From Haloimpatiens massiliensis (GTDB lineage: Bacteria > Bacillota > Clostridia > Clostridiales > Clostridiaceae), in assembly GCF_900184255.1 (NCBI RefSeq), contig NZ_LT854640.1, positions 186,345 through 250,344 on the forward strand: a stretch of 64,000 nt of DNA, in the 5' to 3' direction. Shown piece by piece: positions 15,856-24,490 of the stretch. A program made the position numbers and the translations under genes. The notes beneath the pieces were generated by a model, which did not search any database, was not told the DNA's origin, and was given only the letters and a program-made list of their open reading frames with translations. Positions within the stretch are counted from its first letter, which is position 1, and the number at the start of each line of letters is the position of its first letter.

Positions 15856-16875
15856 ATGGATAAAATTAGAGATATTTCAATACAGGAAGCAGTACTTCAT
15901 GTACTAGATAATAATTCAGATAAACCTATATTAAATAATTATAGAATAGTACTTAATGATGAGGTATATAGATTTATTCTAAGTCATATTGAAAGGATAT
16001 TCAAAGATAATGATTTAAAATATGCACTATTTAAAGAAAATCCTACTGTACTAAAAGAAACTAGCCAGAACTATTTAAATGGGCAGGTTGATTTGCTCAA
16101 AGCTTCAAAGTATATAGCTAATAGCTTATTTAGTTTTATGAAATCTGATAACAGTATACCATCTTGCAATTTATTGGTTGTATCAATTAGTACTGAGTAT
16201 GGTCCCATGTTAGGAATACTTAAGCTTGATTATATTAAACAGTATACACATGATATTGATTTTATTAATGATAATGTAGTGATTAAAATAGCTCCTATAA
16301 CAACAGGGTTACCAACTACTAAAAAAGTTCAAAAGGCTGCTTTTATTAAACCTATAAATAGTAACCAAGAATATAATCTTTTAGTACTTGATAAGGGTAA
16401 AATTAGTGATGAATATGGAGCAAGTTATTTTACAGAAAACTTCCTTGGATGCTTGTTAATTGATAATGATAGAGATAATACAAGAACTTTTATGAATTCG
16501 TTAGAGAGTTGGACAAGAGCTAACTTAGGAGAAAATGCAGTAAAAGCAGAACATATAAGAAGTTTTGCAAGAAATGAACTTAAAGAAAACAAAGAAATAA
16601 ATGTATATGAATTTGCTTCAAAAATTCTACCATTTGAGGAAAGTAGGAAGAATTTTATTTCTTATATGCAGGATAGAGATATTGAGAAGATTATAGTAGA
16701 TAAGGAGTATTTAGAAAAAAGAATTAATAAACTTAAGCTTAAAATAGACAGTGATATTGAAATTAGTATAACAGAAGAAGCTTATAAGGATATTAATAGA
16801 TTTGAGATTAAAAATAACGGAGATGGCTCTATTACATTTATGATAAAAAATGTAGAAAAATATGCAGAGAAGTAA
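15856..16875 (+). CDS. Nucleoid-associated protein, NdpA/YejK family
   Basis: This 339-residue protein matches the 37-kDa nucleoid-associated protein family (PF04245). Features include the N-terminal QEAVLHVLDNNSDKPILN, NLLVVSISTEYGPMLGILKLDY in the middle, and FTENFLGCLLIDNDRDNTR near residue 195. YejK in E. coli binds topoisomerases and the nucleoid. In phages the family is found near replication genes; its role there is not established. A GTG/ATG-rich start region precedes it with AGGGAG. Confidence 0.85.
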   Translation: MDKIRDISIQEAVLHVLDNNSDKPILNNYRIVLNDEVYRFILSHIERIFKDNDLKYALFKENPTVLKETSQNYLNGQVDLLKASKYIANSLFSFMKSDNSIPSCNLLVVSISTEYGPMLGILKLDYIKQYTHDIDFINDNVVIKIAPITTGLPTTKKVQKAAFIKPINSNQEYNLLVLDKGKISDEYGASYFTENFLGCLLIDNDRDNTRTFMNSLESWTRANLGENAVKAEHIRSFARNELKENKEINVYEFASKILPFEESRKNFISYMQDRDIEKIIVDKEYLEKRINKLKLKIDSDIEISITEEAYKDINRFEIKNNGDGSITFMIKNVEKYAEK

Positions 16876-16910
16876 AAGTCGAGATTCTTTGATGGAAAAG
16901 AGGTGATACC

Positions 16911-19334
16911 TTGGAAGCATACAAAACAGAAGATAAACCCAAAATTAAATATGATGGATCCATAGCTATAGCTACTGGAAAAAGCAGAAAAGAAACCCAT
17001 TGGAAAAATAAAAATATTTTATGGTCAGCATTAGTTGAGAAATTATCACATACTACAAGAACACTTGAAGCTTATGCGGAATATAAGAAAATGCCTAAAA
17101 CTGAAAAAGACAGGATTAAGGATGTTGGTGGATTTGTAGGTGGTGGACTCAAGAATGGTCGCAGGAAGGCTGAGAACGTTCAGAATAGAACTTTATTAAC
17201 ATTAGACCTAGACTATGTTAAGGGCGATATATGGACAAGTATAGAGCTATTATGGGACTTTGCGCTAGTTATGTATTCAACTCATACCCATACAGCAGAC
17301 AACCCTAGATTAAGGTTAGTTATTCCATTAAGTAGGCCAGTACTTCCTGATGAATATCAGGCAATATCAAGAATGGTAGCCAATGATTTAGGTATTGACC
17401 AGTTTGATGATACAACCTATGAACCTAGTAGATTAATGTATTGGCCAAGCACTTCAAGTGATGGGGAATATGTATTTAAAGTACAAGATTTGTCATGGTT
17501 AAATCCAGATGATGTACTTAGTAGATATACCTTTGGTTGGCAAGATGTAAGTTATTGGCCAGAGAGTTCAAGAGCTAGGGCAAAACTAAATAATGTTTTA
17601 AAGAAGCAGGAGGACCCATTAGAAAAGAAAGGTATTATAGGTGCTTTCTGTAGGACCTATACAATTAGTGAAGCTATAGCAGAATTTTTAAATGATGTGT
17701 ATGTACCTGGTGCAGATGAAACCAGGTACACATATGCAGAAGGTTCAACTACTGGTGGTGTAGTTGTTTATGATAATAAATTTAGCTATAGCCATCATGG
17801 TACGGATCCAGCAAGTAATATTTTATGTAATGCCTTTGACCTAGTTAGAATTCATAAGTTTGGACATTTAGATGATGAAGCTAAAGAAGATACTCCAGCT
17901 AATAGAATGCCTTCTTTTACTAAAATGAGTGAGTTTGCAAGTTCTAATGAAAAAGTAATGCAGACTATTGGAAAAGAAAGAATGGAAAAGGCTCAGGAGG
18001 ATTTTGGTGTTGTTGAAGATGAAATAGACACAGAATGGGTAAAAGAATTAACATATACAGACCAAGGAAAAGTACGAAGCACAATAAGTAACTTTTCATT
18101 AATAATAGAGAATGATCCATTACTTAAGGATAAAATAGCTTACAATGAATTTTCTAATAGGGCTGTAGTTATAGGTCAACTTCCATGGAGGAGTAAAAAT
18201 AATAAAAGTGATTGGAATGACACTGATGATAGCGGACTTAGAGAATTTATTGAAAAATATTATGGAATAAGTTCTACTGCAAAATGTGCTGATGCATTAG
18301 CATTAGCTTTTGAAAAACATTCTTTTCACCCTATAAAAGATTATCTAAATAGTCTTTTATGGGATGGAGAAAAAAGAGTTGATACATTATTTATAGATTA
18401 TTTAGGTGCTGAAGATAATAGTTATGTTAGAACAGTAACAAGAAAAATATTAGTTGCTGCAGTAGCAAGGGTTTTTAATCCTGGATGTAAATTCGATAAT
18501 ATGCCGGTACTAAGTGGGCCACAAGGAATAGGAAAAAGTACCATTATAAAAAAACTGGGTATGGAGTGGTATAGTGATAGTTTAACCACTGTATCAGGTA
18601 AGGAAGCGTATGAACAACTTCAAGGAGTATGGCTTTTAGAGATGGGGGAAATGATGGCCACAAAGAAAGCAGACATTGAAGCAACTAAACATTTCCTAAG
18701 TAAAACGGAGGATATTTACAGAGTAGCTTATGGTAGAAGGACAAGCCGATTTCCCAGACAGTGTGTATTCATAGGTACAACTAATGACAGGGAATTTTTA
18801 AGAGATAAAACAGGAAATAGAAGGTTCTGGCCAATAGATGTAGGCCTAACGAAACATACTAAAAGTGTTTTTAAAGATATGACAGATTATGAAATAAGTC
18901 AAATTTGGGCTGAAGCAGTAGAGTTCTTTAAAAAAGAAGAACCGTTATATCTAAATGCAGAAGAAGAAAAAGAAGCCCAAAAGCAGCAGGAGGCACACAG
19001 CGAAGAAAGTGCAAAAGCAGGGCTTATAGAGGAATACTTAAATAAACCTCTACCTGATAATTGGTATAGTTTAGGATTATCTGAAAGGAAAAACTATATA
19101 CAAGGCACTGAATTTGGTGATAGTTTGGAAGGTACCTTAAGGAGAGATAAAACTTGTGTTATGGAGATATGGGTTGAACTTTTTAATGGAGATCCTAAAC
19201 AGCTTACACCATTACAGAGTAGAGAAATTAATGAAATTTTGAAAGGACTTAAAGAGTGGGAGAGAAATAGATCACCTTTAAGTTTTGGAAAAATTTATGG
19301 TAGACAAAGAGCTTATATACGGATACAGAATTAA
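16911..19334 (+). CDS. VapE-family primase-helicase
   Basis: This 807-residue protein has an N-terminal primase-like half (TLLTLDLDYVKGDIW near residue 98, then NPRLRLVIPLSRPV) and a C-terminal VapE/D5-like ATPase. Walker A is GPQGIGKST near residue 535, the Walker B region is WLLEMGEM, and an arginine-rich sensor segment KTGNRRFWPID follows. It is expected to open the phage origin and prime replication. A TTG start follows GAGGTGATACC. Its last codons carry the first heptamer of the right-hand iteron array, so the putative replicon signal overlaps the gene end. Confidence 0.92.
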   Translation: MEAYKTEDKPKIKYDGSIAIATGKSRKETHWKNKNILWSALVEKLSHTTRTLEAYAEYKKMPKTEKDRIKDVGGFVGGGLKNGRRKAENVQNRTLLTLDLDYVKGDIWTSIELLWDFALVMYSTHTHTADNPRLRLVIPLSRPVLPDEYQAISRMVANDLGIDQFDDTTYEPSRLMYWPSTSSDGEYVFKVQDLSWLNPDDVLSRYTFGWQDVSYWPESSRARAKLNNVLKKQEDPLEKKGIIGAFCRTYTISEAIAEFLNDVYVPGADETRYTYAEGSTTGGVVVYDNKFSYSHHGTDPASNILCNAFDLVRIHKFGHLDDEAKEDTPANRMPSFTKMSEFASSNEKVMQTIGKERMEKAQEDFGVVEDEIDTEWVKELTYTDQGKVRSTISNFSLIIENDPLLKDKIAYNEFSNRAVVIGQLPWRSKNNKSDWNDTDDSGLREFIEKYYGISSTAKCADALALAFEKHSFHPIKDYLNSLLWDGEKRVDTLFIDYLGAEDNSYVRTVTRKILVAAVARVFNPGCKFDNMPVLSGPQGIGKSTIIKKLGMEWYSDSLTTVSGKEAYEQLQGVWLLEMGEMMATKKADIEATKHFLSKTEDIYRVAYGRRTSRFPRQCVFIGTTNDREFLRDKTGNRRFWPIDVGLTKHTKSVFKDMTDYEISQIWAEAVEFFKKEEPLYLNAEEEKEAQKQQEAHSEESAKAGLIEEYLNKPLPDNWYSLGLSERKNYIQGTEFGDSLEGTLRRDKTCVMEIWVELFNGDPKQLTPLQSREINEILKGLKEWERNRSPLSFGKIYGRQRAYIRIQN

Positions 19335-19422
19335 AATTTAATCCTAAAATTCTGTATCCACTAAAATAATAGACCAGATACAATTGATACACAAAAAACG
19401 TTTTGTATCCGCTTTTGTATCC
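19321..19422. repeat. Iteron-like array, right copy (GGATACA type)
   Basis: GGATACA occurs at 19321, TGTATCC at 19353, AGATACA at 19376, TGATACA at 19385, and TGTATCC at 19404 and 19416. The order + - + + - - and the spacings 23, 9, 19 and 12 match the left array (23, 9, 20, 12), but the fourth base of the heptamer is T instead of A throughout. Confidence 0.75.
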
Positions 19423-19442
19423 GCGCTAAGCTTAGATATGTC

Positions 19443-19588
19443 AATGGGTTTAATGCTATCGGAAACAGATGATACAGTATTTATATATAAAGTAATATTT
19501 ATATAATTAGGCATATACACGTATATACACATACGCCTAATATAGCAATTATAATATATATAAGAAAATCTGTACCATCTGTTTCCAC
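19443..19588. repeat. 146-bp palindromic repeat, right copy
   Basis: Same length as 5328-5473 and about 96 percent identical by eye. It fills the gap between the VapE gene and the VRR-NUC gene. Inverted arms GGAAACAGATGATACAG and CTGTACCATCTGTTTCC enclose an AT-rich centre with an imperfect TAGGC ... GCCTA palindrome. Confidence 0.85.
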
Positions 19589-19610
19589 CTAATAATTGGA
19601 AGGTGATAAT

Positions 19611-19889
19611 TTGGAAGAATCAAAAATAGAAAAATATCTAAAAAAGCAAATTGAATTGTTAGGTGGTAAAGCATTAAAGTTTGTTAGTCCAGGGACGTCA
19701 GGAGTGCCAGATAGGATTGTTTTATTACCACAAGGTAAGATAATATTTGTTGAACTTAAAGCACCAGGTAAAAGACCAAGAACTATGCAAGAATATAGAA
19801 TTAAAGAATTGAGAAATTTAGGATTCAGAGTTGAAATAATAGATAGTATTGAAAAAGTTAATAAATTTGTAAGGGAGGTGGTCATATGA
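19611..19889 (+). CDS. VRR-NUC domain nuclease
   Basis: This protein of about 92 residues consists of a single VRR-NUC domain. The core GTSGVPDRIVLLPQGKIIFV, then ELKAPGKRPRTMQ, supplies the PD ... (E)xK active site. Stand-alone VRR-NUC proteins are common in phage replication modules, usually beside an SNF2 helicase as here, and are structure-specific nucleases. TTG at 19611 is preferred because GGAAGGTGAT lies just upstream; a TTG at 19596 precedes that ribosome site. Confidence 0.92.
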   Translation: MEESKIEKYLKKQIELLGGKALKFVSPGTSGVPDRIVLLPQGKIIFVELKAPGKRPRTMQEYRIKELRNLGFRVEIIDSIEKVNKFVREVVI

Positions 19890-21272
19890 ATTTTAGTCCA
19901 TGGAATTATCAAGAGTATGCAATAAATCATATTTTAGAGCATGAGGCTTCAGGCCTTTTTCTCGACATGGGCATGGGTTAACTAGGGCAAAACCATAAGT
20001 ACATTAACAGCAATAGATGATTTACTATTCCTAGGAGAAGTAAATAAAGTTTTAGTTATAGCGCCTTTAAGAGTAGCAGAAGATACATGGAGTACAGAAG
20101 TTGATAAATGGGACCATATTAAGCATTTAAAAATATCTAAGATTTTAGGAACTCCAACACAAAGAAAAAAAGCAGTACTAAAAGATGCGGATATTTATGT
20201 GACAAATAGAGAAAATGTAGTTTGGTTAGTTGATAATTATTTTAAGAATTGGAAGTGGGACACATGTGTTATAGATGAATTGAGTTCTTTTAAATCTTCC
20301 AAGGCTAAAAGGTTTAGAGCTTTAAAGAAAGTCAGGCCATACTTTAAAAGAATAGTAGGACTTACTGGAACTCCAGCACCTAATAGTTTAATTGATTTAT
20401 GGCCACAGGTTTATTTATTAGATGGTGGTAAAAGATTGGGCAAAACTATAACAGGGTATAAGGACCAATATTTTTATCCAGTGCAAATGAATGGCCATAT
20501 TGTTTATAAGTATGGACTAAAAGATGGAGCAGAAGAACAGATCCATAGAAAGATAAGTGATATTTGTATTTCTATGATGGCCAAAGATTATTTAGATATT
20601 CCTGAAAGGATTGATAATATTATAAATATTAAGTTACCTGATGAAGCAGTAAAGAGGTACAAGCAGTTAGAGAAAGACCTAGTAATAGAACTTGACGAAA
20701 ATGATATTACTGCAGCTAATGCAGCAGTACTTACAAATAAGTTATTGCAAATGTCTAATGGGGCTATTTATTCGGAGGACAAGCAAGTTGTAAAAATTCA
20801 TGATGAAAAAATAAACAAACTTGAAGAAATAATTGATACGGCAAATGGTAAGCCAGTTTTAGTATTTTATAATTTTAAACATGACTACGATAGAATAGCT
20901 AAAATGTTAGATAAGCTTAAAGTTAAATATCAAACATTGGATAATTCAGAAGATATTAAGGCATGGAATAGTGGAGAAATAGAAGTTGCATTATTACATC
21001 CAGCTTCAGCAGGTCATGGTTTAAATCTTCAATATGGTGGTAATATTATTGTTTGGTTTGGGCTTACATGGAGTTTAGAACTATATCAACAGGCTAATGC
21101 AAGACTTCACAGGCAGGGACAGAAAGAGGCAGTTATAATTCATCATTTAGTGAGTATTGGCACAGTTGATGAGGATGTGATGAAAGCTTTAAGTAATAAA
21201 GAAATCAATCAAAATACATTACTTGAAGCAGTAAAGGCTAGGTTAAAAGAGGTGGATAAATGCAAAGGGTAA
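19886..21272 (+). pseudogene. SNF2-family DNA helicase broken at Walker A
   Basis: The ATG at 19886 begins the gene (FSPWNYQEYAINHILEHEAS, then FLDMGMG) but the frame ends at TAA 19979. The homologous sequence resumes in another frame at 19986 with GKTISTLTAIDDLLFLGE. In-frame stops block both frames between 19979 and 19985, so neither simple slippage nor readthrough restores it. The rest is a normal SNF2 helicase: DELSSFKS (DEAD-box position), GLTGTPAPNSLIDLWPQV, and the C-terminal HPASAGHGLNLQYGG and QANARLHRQGQ. Without Walker A the remaining 357-residue frame (from GTG 20199) should be inactive. Confidence 0.85.
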
Positions 21273-21676
21273 AAGAATATTTGAATCAAGCTTATAGGTT
21301 GAACAAGCTTATAAATAATAAACAAAAGCAAATAGATAGTTTAAGAAGCTTAAGCATTAGTTTAAGTTGTAACCAAGATGAAAGAGTACAAACATCTTTA
21401 AGAAATGATAAAATTAGTTCTATGATAGCTAAAGTAATTGACCTAGAAAGAGAGATAACAAATGATATAGATAAGTATATAGATTTAAAAAAAGAAATAA
21501 TGATGGAGATAGATAAGCTTAAAAATGGAGATCAGATTGAATTACTATACTCAAGATATTTAGAGTTTAAGCGGTGGGAATATATTGCAGTAGAAATGGG
21601 GTATAGTGTTAGACAAATTTATAGGATTCATGGTGAAGCATTAAAGAACTTAGAGGGTGTCATTGAATGTCACTAA
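21260..21676 (+). CDS. ArpU/DUF1492-like late transcription regulator
   Basis: This 138-residue helical protein ends with a sigma-70 region 4-like helix-turn-helix (EYIAVEMGYSVRQIYRIHGE near 111-130). Proteins of this type (DUF1492, ArpU, RinA-like) lie at the end of the early region in Firmicute siphophages and switch on packaging and structural genes. It overlaps the broken helicase by 13 bases and is followed by a terminator, after which the late genes begin. Confidence 0.82.
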   Translation: MQRVKEYLNQAYRLNKLINNKQKQIDSLRSLSISLSCNQDERVQTSLRNDKISSMIAKVIDLEREITNDIDKYIDLKKEIMMEIDKLKNGDQIELLYSRYLEFKRWEYIAVEMGYSVRQIYRIHGEALKNLEGVIECH

Positions 21677-21719
21677 TAAAGTGTGTTAATGTTAAACTAA
21701 TGTATTGTACAAATATAAA

Positions 21720-21752
21720 GAGTACTTGGAAATTATCCAGGTACTTTTTTAT
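21720..21752 (+). terminator. Intrinsic terminator at the end of the early region
   Basis: GTACTTGGA pairs with TCCAGGTAC (one wobble, 5-base loop), followed by T6 ATTT. Confidence 0.85.
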
Positions 21753-21773
21753 TTGTAGAGGAAGGTGAGAGGT

Positions 21774-21956
21774 TTGAGAATAGAAAAAATATTAAAAGTA
21801 CAACAACCAAGGGAACATAAACAATTGAATGAGAATAGAAAAGAGAATAAGAAAAAATCTAGGAGAGGCGAAAACCTCTCTTTTTCTGATGTTATGGAGC
21901 TAATGAAACATGATAGTTATAAGAGGGGTAAGGGTGGAGCACTGAGGCAGAGGTAG
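21774..21956 (+). CDS. Hypothetical small basic phage protein
   Basis: This protein of about 60 residues is rich in Lys and Arg, with a conserved-looking C-terminal segment (NLSFSDVMELMKHDSYKRGK). Small proteins of this kind are common just upstream of terminase in clostridial phages. TTG 21774 is chosen because GAGGAAGGTGA lies 6 bases upstream; GTG 21765 overlaps that site. Function unknown. Confidence 0.68.
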   Translation: MRIEKILKVQQPREHKQLNENRKENKKKSRRGENLSFSDVMELMKHDSYKRGKGGALRQR

Positions 21957-21965
21957 GTGAGATGT

Positions 21966-22115
21966 ATGAAAGATTTTATTTGGTTTTGGAAGGCTAGTAA
22001 AAAGTATACTGGATACAATTGGATTAAACTATTTTGTTTAGGATGGAAACCATTATTTAAATTTATGAGATTGACACGAGACAATAGAGAATATATAAGA
22101 AATAATCCACGATAA
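21966..22115 (+). CDS. Hypothetical 49-residue aromatic-rich phage peptide
   Basis: A 49-codon frame (MKDFIWFWKASKKYTG at the start, ending REYIRNNPR) has an AGGTGAG ribosome site seven bases upstream. It fills the gap between the preceding small gene and terS. It is rich in Trp, Phe and Lys, so it may associate with membranes. No family recognised. Confidence 0.55.
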   Translation: MKDFIWFWKASKKYTGYNWIKLFCLGWKPLFKFMRLTRDNREYIRNNPR

Positions 22116-22129
22116 AAGGAGGTGGCATT

Positions 22130-22651
22130 GTGGCCAAACTAACACCAAAACAACAAAGATTTGTAGAAGAATATCTTATAGACCTTAATGCCACACAAGC
22201 GGCAATTAGGGCAGGATATTCGCCTAAGACAGCTAAAGATATTGGATGTGAGAACTTAGCAAAACCCAACATACGCGCGTGTATAGACAAAGCTATGGCA
22301 GAGAGGTCAAAACGTACTGGAATAAATGCTGATAGGGTTCTTCAGGAACTAGCAAGAATAGGTTTTGTTAATCCTAAAGACGTTATTAATTTTAATAAAG
22401 CTTCAGTAGAATCAAATGCCAGTGAAGATGATCTAGCTGCTATTCAATCAGTTAAGGTTAAGATGATGCAATCTGAAAATGGTGACATGGTTGAAAGAGA
22501 AGTTAGGCTTAATGATAAGCTTAAGGCTCTGGAGCTTATGGGTAAGCACCTAGGAATGTTCAAAGACAATGTAAATATTAATGCAAATGTAAATAGCACT
22601 AAGAAGCTAGATTCAATACTAGAGCAATTAGGTGATGAAGATAATGAGTGA
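22130..22651 (+). CDS. terS: Terminase small subunit (Terminase_2 family)
   Basis: This 173-residue protein has the typical N-terminal DNA-binding domain (LTPKQQRFVEEYLIDLNATQ, then AIRAGYSPKTAKDIG) and a central helical oligomerisation region. It recognises the packaging site and loads the large subunit. A GTG start has AAAGGAGGTG upstream. The last eight bases overlap terL. Confidence 0.95.
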   Translation: MAKLTPKQQRFVEEYLIDLNATQAAIRAGYSPKTAKDIGCENLAKPNIRACIDKAMAERSKRTGINADRVLQELARIGFVNPKDVINFNKASVESNASEDDLAAIQSVKVKMMQSENGDMVEREVRLNDKLKALELMGKHLGMFKDNVNINANVNSTKKLDSILEQLGDEDNE

Positions 22652-23993
22652 TGAATACAAGTTATCTCCAAAATATAGAGACTTTCTAAAACACAATGCC
22701 CCAGTAGAGTTTTTGGAGGGCACAACAGCAGCAGGCAAAACTACAGTAGGAATTACAAAGTTTATGTTAAAGGTTGCTAAGTCAAATAAGAAAATGCATG
22801 TAATAGCATCTAAAACAACAGGAGTTGCAGAAAAGAACATAATCCAAAAGGAATATGGAATTTTAGATGTGTTTGGTGATTTAGTAAGATATAACGGTAA
22901 TGGTGATAAGGATAATAAAATACCTCACATAAGATATCAAACACCCAAAGGTGAGAAGATAATATATATTCTAGGTTATGATAATGCAGATAAGTGGAAG
23001 ATGGCACTAGGTTCGCAGTTTGGTTGCGTATTGATAGATGAAATTAACACAGCAAGTATTGAATTTGTAAGAGAAATATGTACAAGAAATGATTACTTAA
23101 TGGCCACACTTAATCCTGATGATCCTAATTTACCTATTTATTCAGAGTTTATAAATTGTAGTAGACCACTAGAAAAATATAAAAAAGATGTTCCAAAAGA
23201 AATAATGGAGCAATTAAACAGCGAAGAGAAATCAGGTTGGACATACTGGTTTTTTTCTTTTTATGATAATGCAAGTTTATCTGAAGCAGATATAGAGAAG
23301 AAGAAGTTAAGTGCTCCAAAAGGAACAAAGCTTTATAAAAATAAAATACTAGGCTTAAGAGGTAGAGCAACAGGGTTAATATTCTCTAACTTTGAAAGAA
23401 GGAACAATGTAATATCTAAAAAGAAAGCTAAAACAATGAAGTTTGTTCAGTTTACTGCTGGACTTGATACTTCATACTCACAGAATAGTCCAGACACATT
23501 TGCATTTACTTTCTTAGGGATTACAGATAAGAAAGAAGTTGTTGTACTGGATGAAGAAGTATATAACAATGCAAATTTAGAAACACCTTTAGCACCTAGT
23601 GACATAGCTCCTAGGTTTTTTAAATTCTTAGAGAAGAATAGAAAGGAATGGGGATTTGCTAGAGATGTATTTATAGATTCAGCTGACCAGGCAACAATAA
23701 TGGAGCTTAAGAAGTTTAAAAGAACTAATGCATGTTTATATAATTTTCTTAATTCTTATAAAAAAGTTGAGATAATAGACAGAATACATCTAATGCTTGG
23801 GTGGATTAATACAGCTAGTAAGATTTATTACTATGTTGTAGATACTTGTACAGAGCATATAAGGGAATTAGAGTGCTATAGCTGGAAAGAAGATAAGTAT
23901 GAGCCAGAGGACGCAAACGACCATACAATTAACTCTAGTCAGTACGCATGGATACCTTTTAGAAAGATAATAGGAGATTATAAGGAGGAATAG
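22644..23993 (+). CDS. terL: Terminase large subunit
   Basis: This packaging ATPase-nuclease has about 449 residues from ATG 22644. Walker A is GTTAAGKTT near residue 26, Walker B is CVLIDEIN, and the C-terminal RNase H-like nuclease has GLDTSYSQNSPDTF, FIDSADQATI and DANDHTINSSQYAW with its acidic residues. It cuts and pumps DNA into the prohead. ATG 22644 is preferred because AGGTGATG is correctly spaced; GTG 22632 and ATG 22635 are also in frame. Confidence 0.95.
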   Translation: MSDEYKLSPKYRDFLKHNAPVEFLEGTTAAGKTTVGITKFMLKVAKSNKKMHVIASKTTGVAEKNIIQKEYGILDVFGDLVRYNGNGDKDNKIPHIRYQTPKGEKIIYILGYDNADKWKMALGSQFGCVLIDEINTASIEFVREICTRNDYLMATLNPDDPNLPIYSEFINCSRPLEKYKKDVPKEIMEQLNSEEKSGWTYWFFSFYDNASLSEADIEKKKLSAPKGTKLYKNKILGLRGRATGLIFSNFERRNNVISKKKAKTMKFVQFTAGLDTSYSQNSPDTFAFTFLGITDKKEVVVLDEEVYNNANLETPLAPSDIAPRFFKFLEKNRKEWGFARDVFIDSADQATIMELKKFKRTNACLYNFLNSYKKVEIIDRIHLMLGWINTASKIYYYVVDTCTEHIRELECYSWKEDKYEPEDANDHTINSSQYAWIPFRKIIGDYKEE

Positions 23994-23995
23994 AA

Positions 23996-24115
23996 GTGGA
24001 TAAAGAACTCAAGATTAAAGATTGTTACTCCAATACAAATATAGGAGGATTTGCGTGGGGTCTCATAGTAGGAATATTGTCAGGTATAACACTTATAAAG
24101 GTATTATTATTATAG
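23996..24115 (+). CDS. 39-residue single-pass membrane peptide
   Basis: A GTG with a strong AAGGAGG upstream opens a 39-codon frame. Residues 1-15 are charged (MDKELKIKDCYSNTN) and residues 17-39 form one hydrophobic helix (GGFAWGLIVGILSGITLIKV). It ends six bases into the 3' end of the oppositely oriented gene at 24110-24436. Function unknown; a role in lysogenic conversion is possible. Confidence 0.6.
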   Translation: MDKELKIKDCYSNTNIGGFAWGLIVGILSGITLIKVLLL

Positions 24116-24436
24116 TCCAAGTTTAAATTTAAAATAGGTGCCTAGTACTGTAACTAATATACCTACAATAAAGCCGCTTATAAAATTACTGAAAAATGCA
24201 CGCCAAAATGCTTTATCTTGTTGTGTTTTATTCAAAAGATATTCTAACCCTATATCAGTAATGACATATGGTTGTAGTGGTTCACCATTTTCAGATAAAT
24301 TTGAATAAGTAATCCACTGTTTTCTTAACATCAAAGATGGAGTAATATATGAGTTTCTACAGAGAGATAGTAATTCATTTTCATTTAAAGGATTTTCTTT
24401 AATAATTCTTAGTATTTTATAACTTTTATCAAGCAT
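24110..24436 (-). CDS. Leftward membrane-anchored winged-helix protein (moron candidate)
   Basis: This 108-residue protein is encoded against the direction of the late genes, between terL and portal. Residues 1-72 look like a small winged helix (YKILRIIKENPLNENELLSL, then YVITDIGLEYLLNK); residues about 80-105 form one hydrophobic helix (FFSNFISGFIVGILVTVLG). A GAAAGGAATG ribosome site precedes the ATG. Its orientation suggests independent expression in the lysogen. Superinfection exclusion or host modification is a guess from context. Confidence 0.7.
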   Translation of the reverse strand: MLDKSYKILRIIKENPLNENELLSLCRNSYITPSLMLRKQWITYSNLSENGEPLQPYVITDIGLEYLLNKTQQDKAFWRAFFSNFISGFIVGILVTVLGTYFKFKLGL

Positions 24437-24490
24437 TTATATCATTCCTTTCATTAGTAGTATTTTAACATAAATAGAAGGAGGAATAGA

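Noticed and set aside
19979..19988. Programmed +1 frameshift rescue of the SNF2 helicase
   Set aside because: The +1 frame meets TAG at 19983 before the conserved sequence resumes, so simple slippage cannot join the parts.
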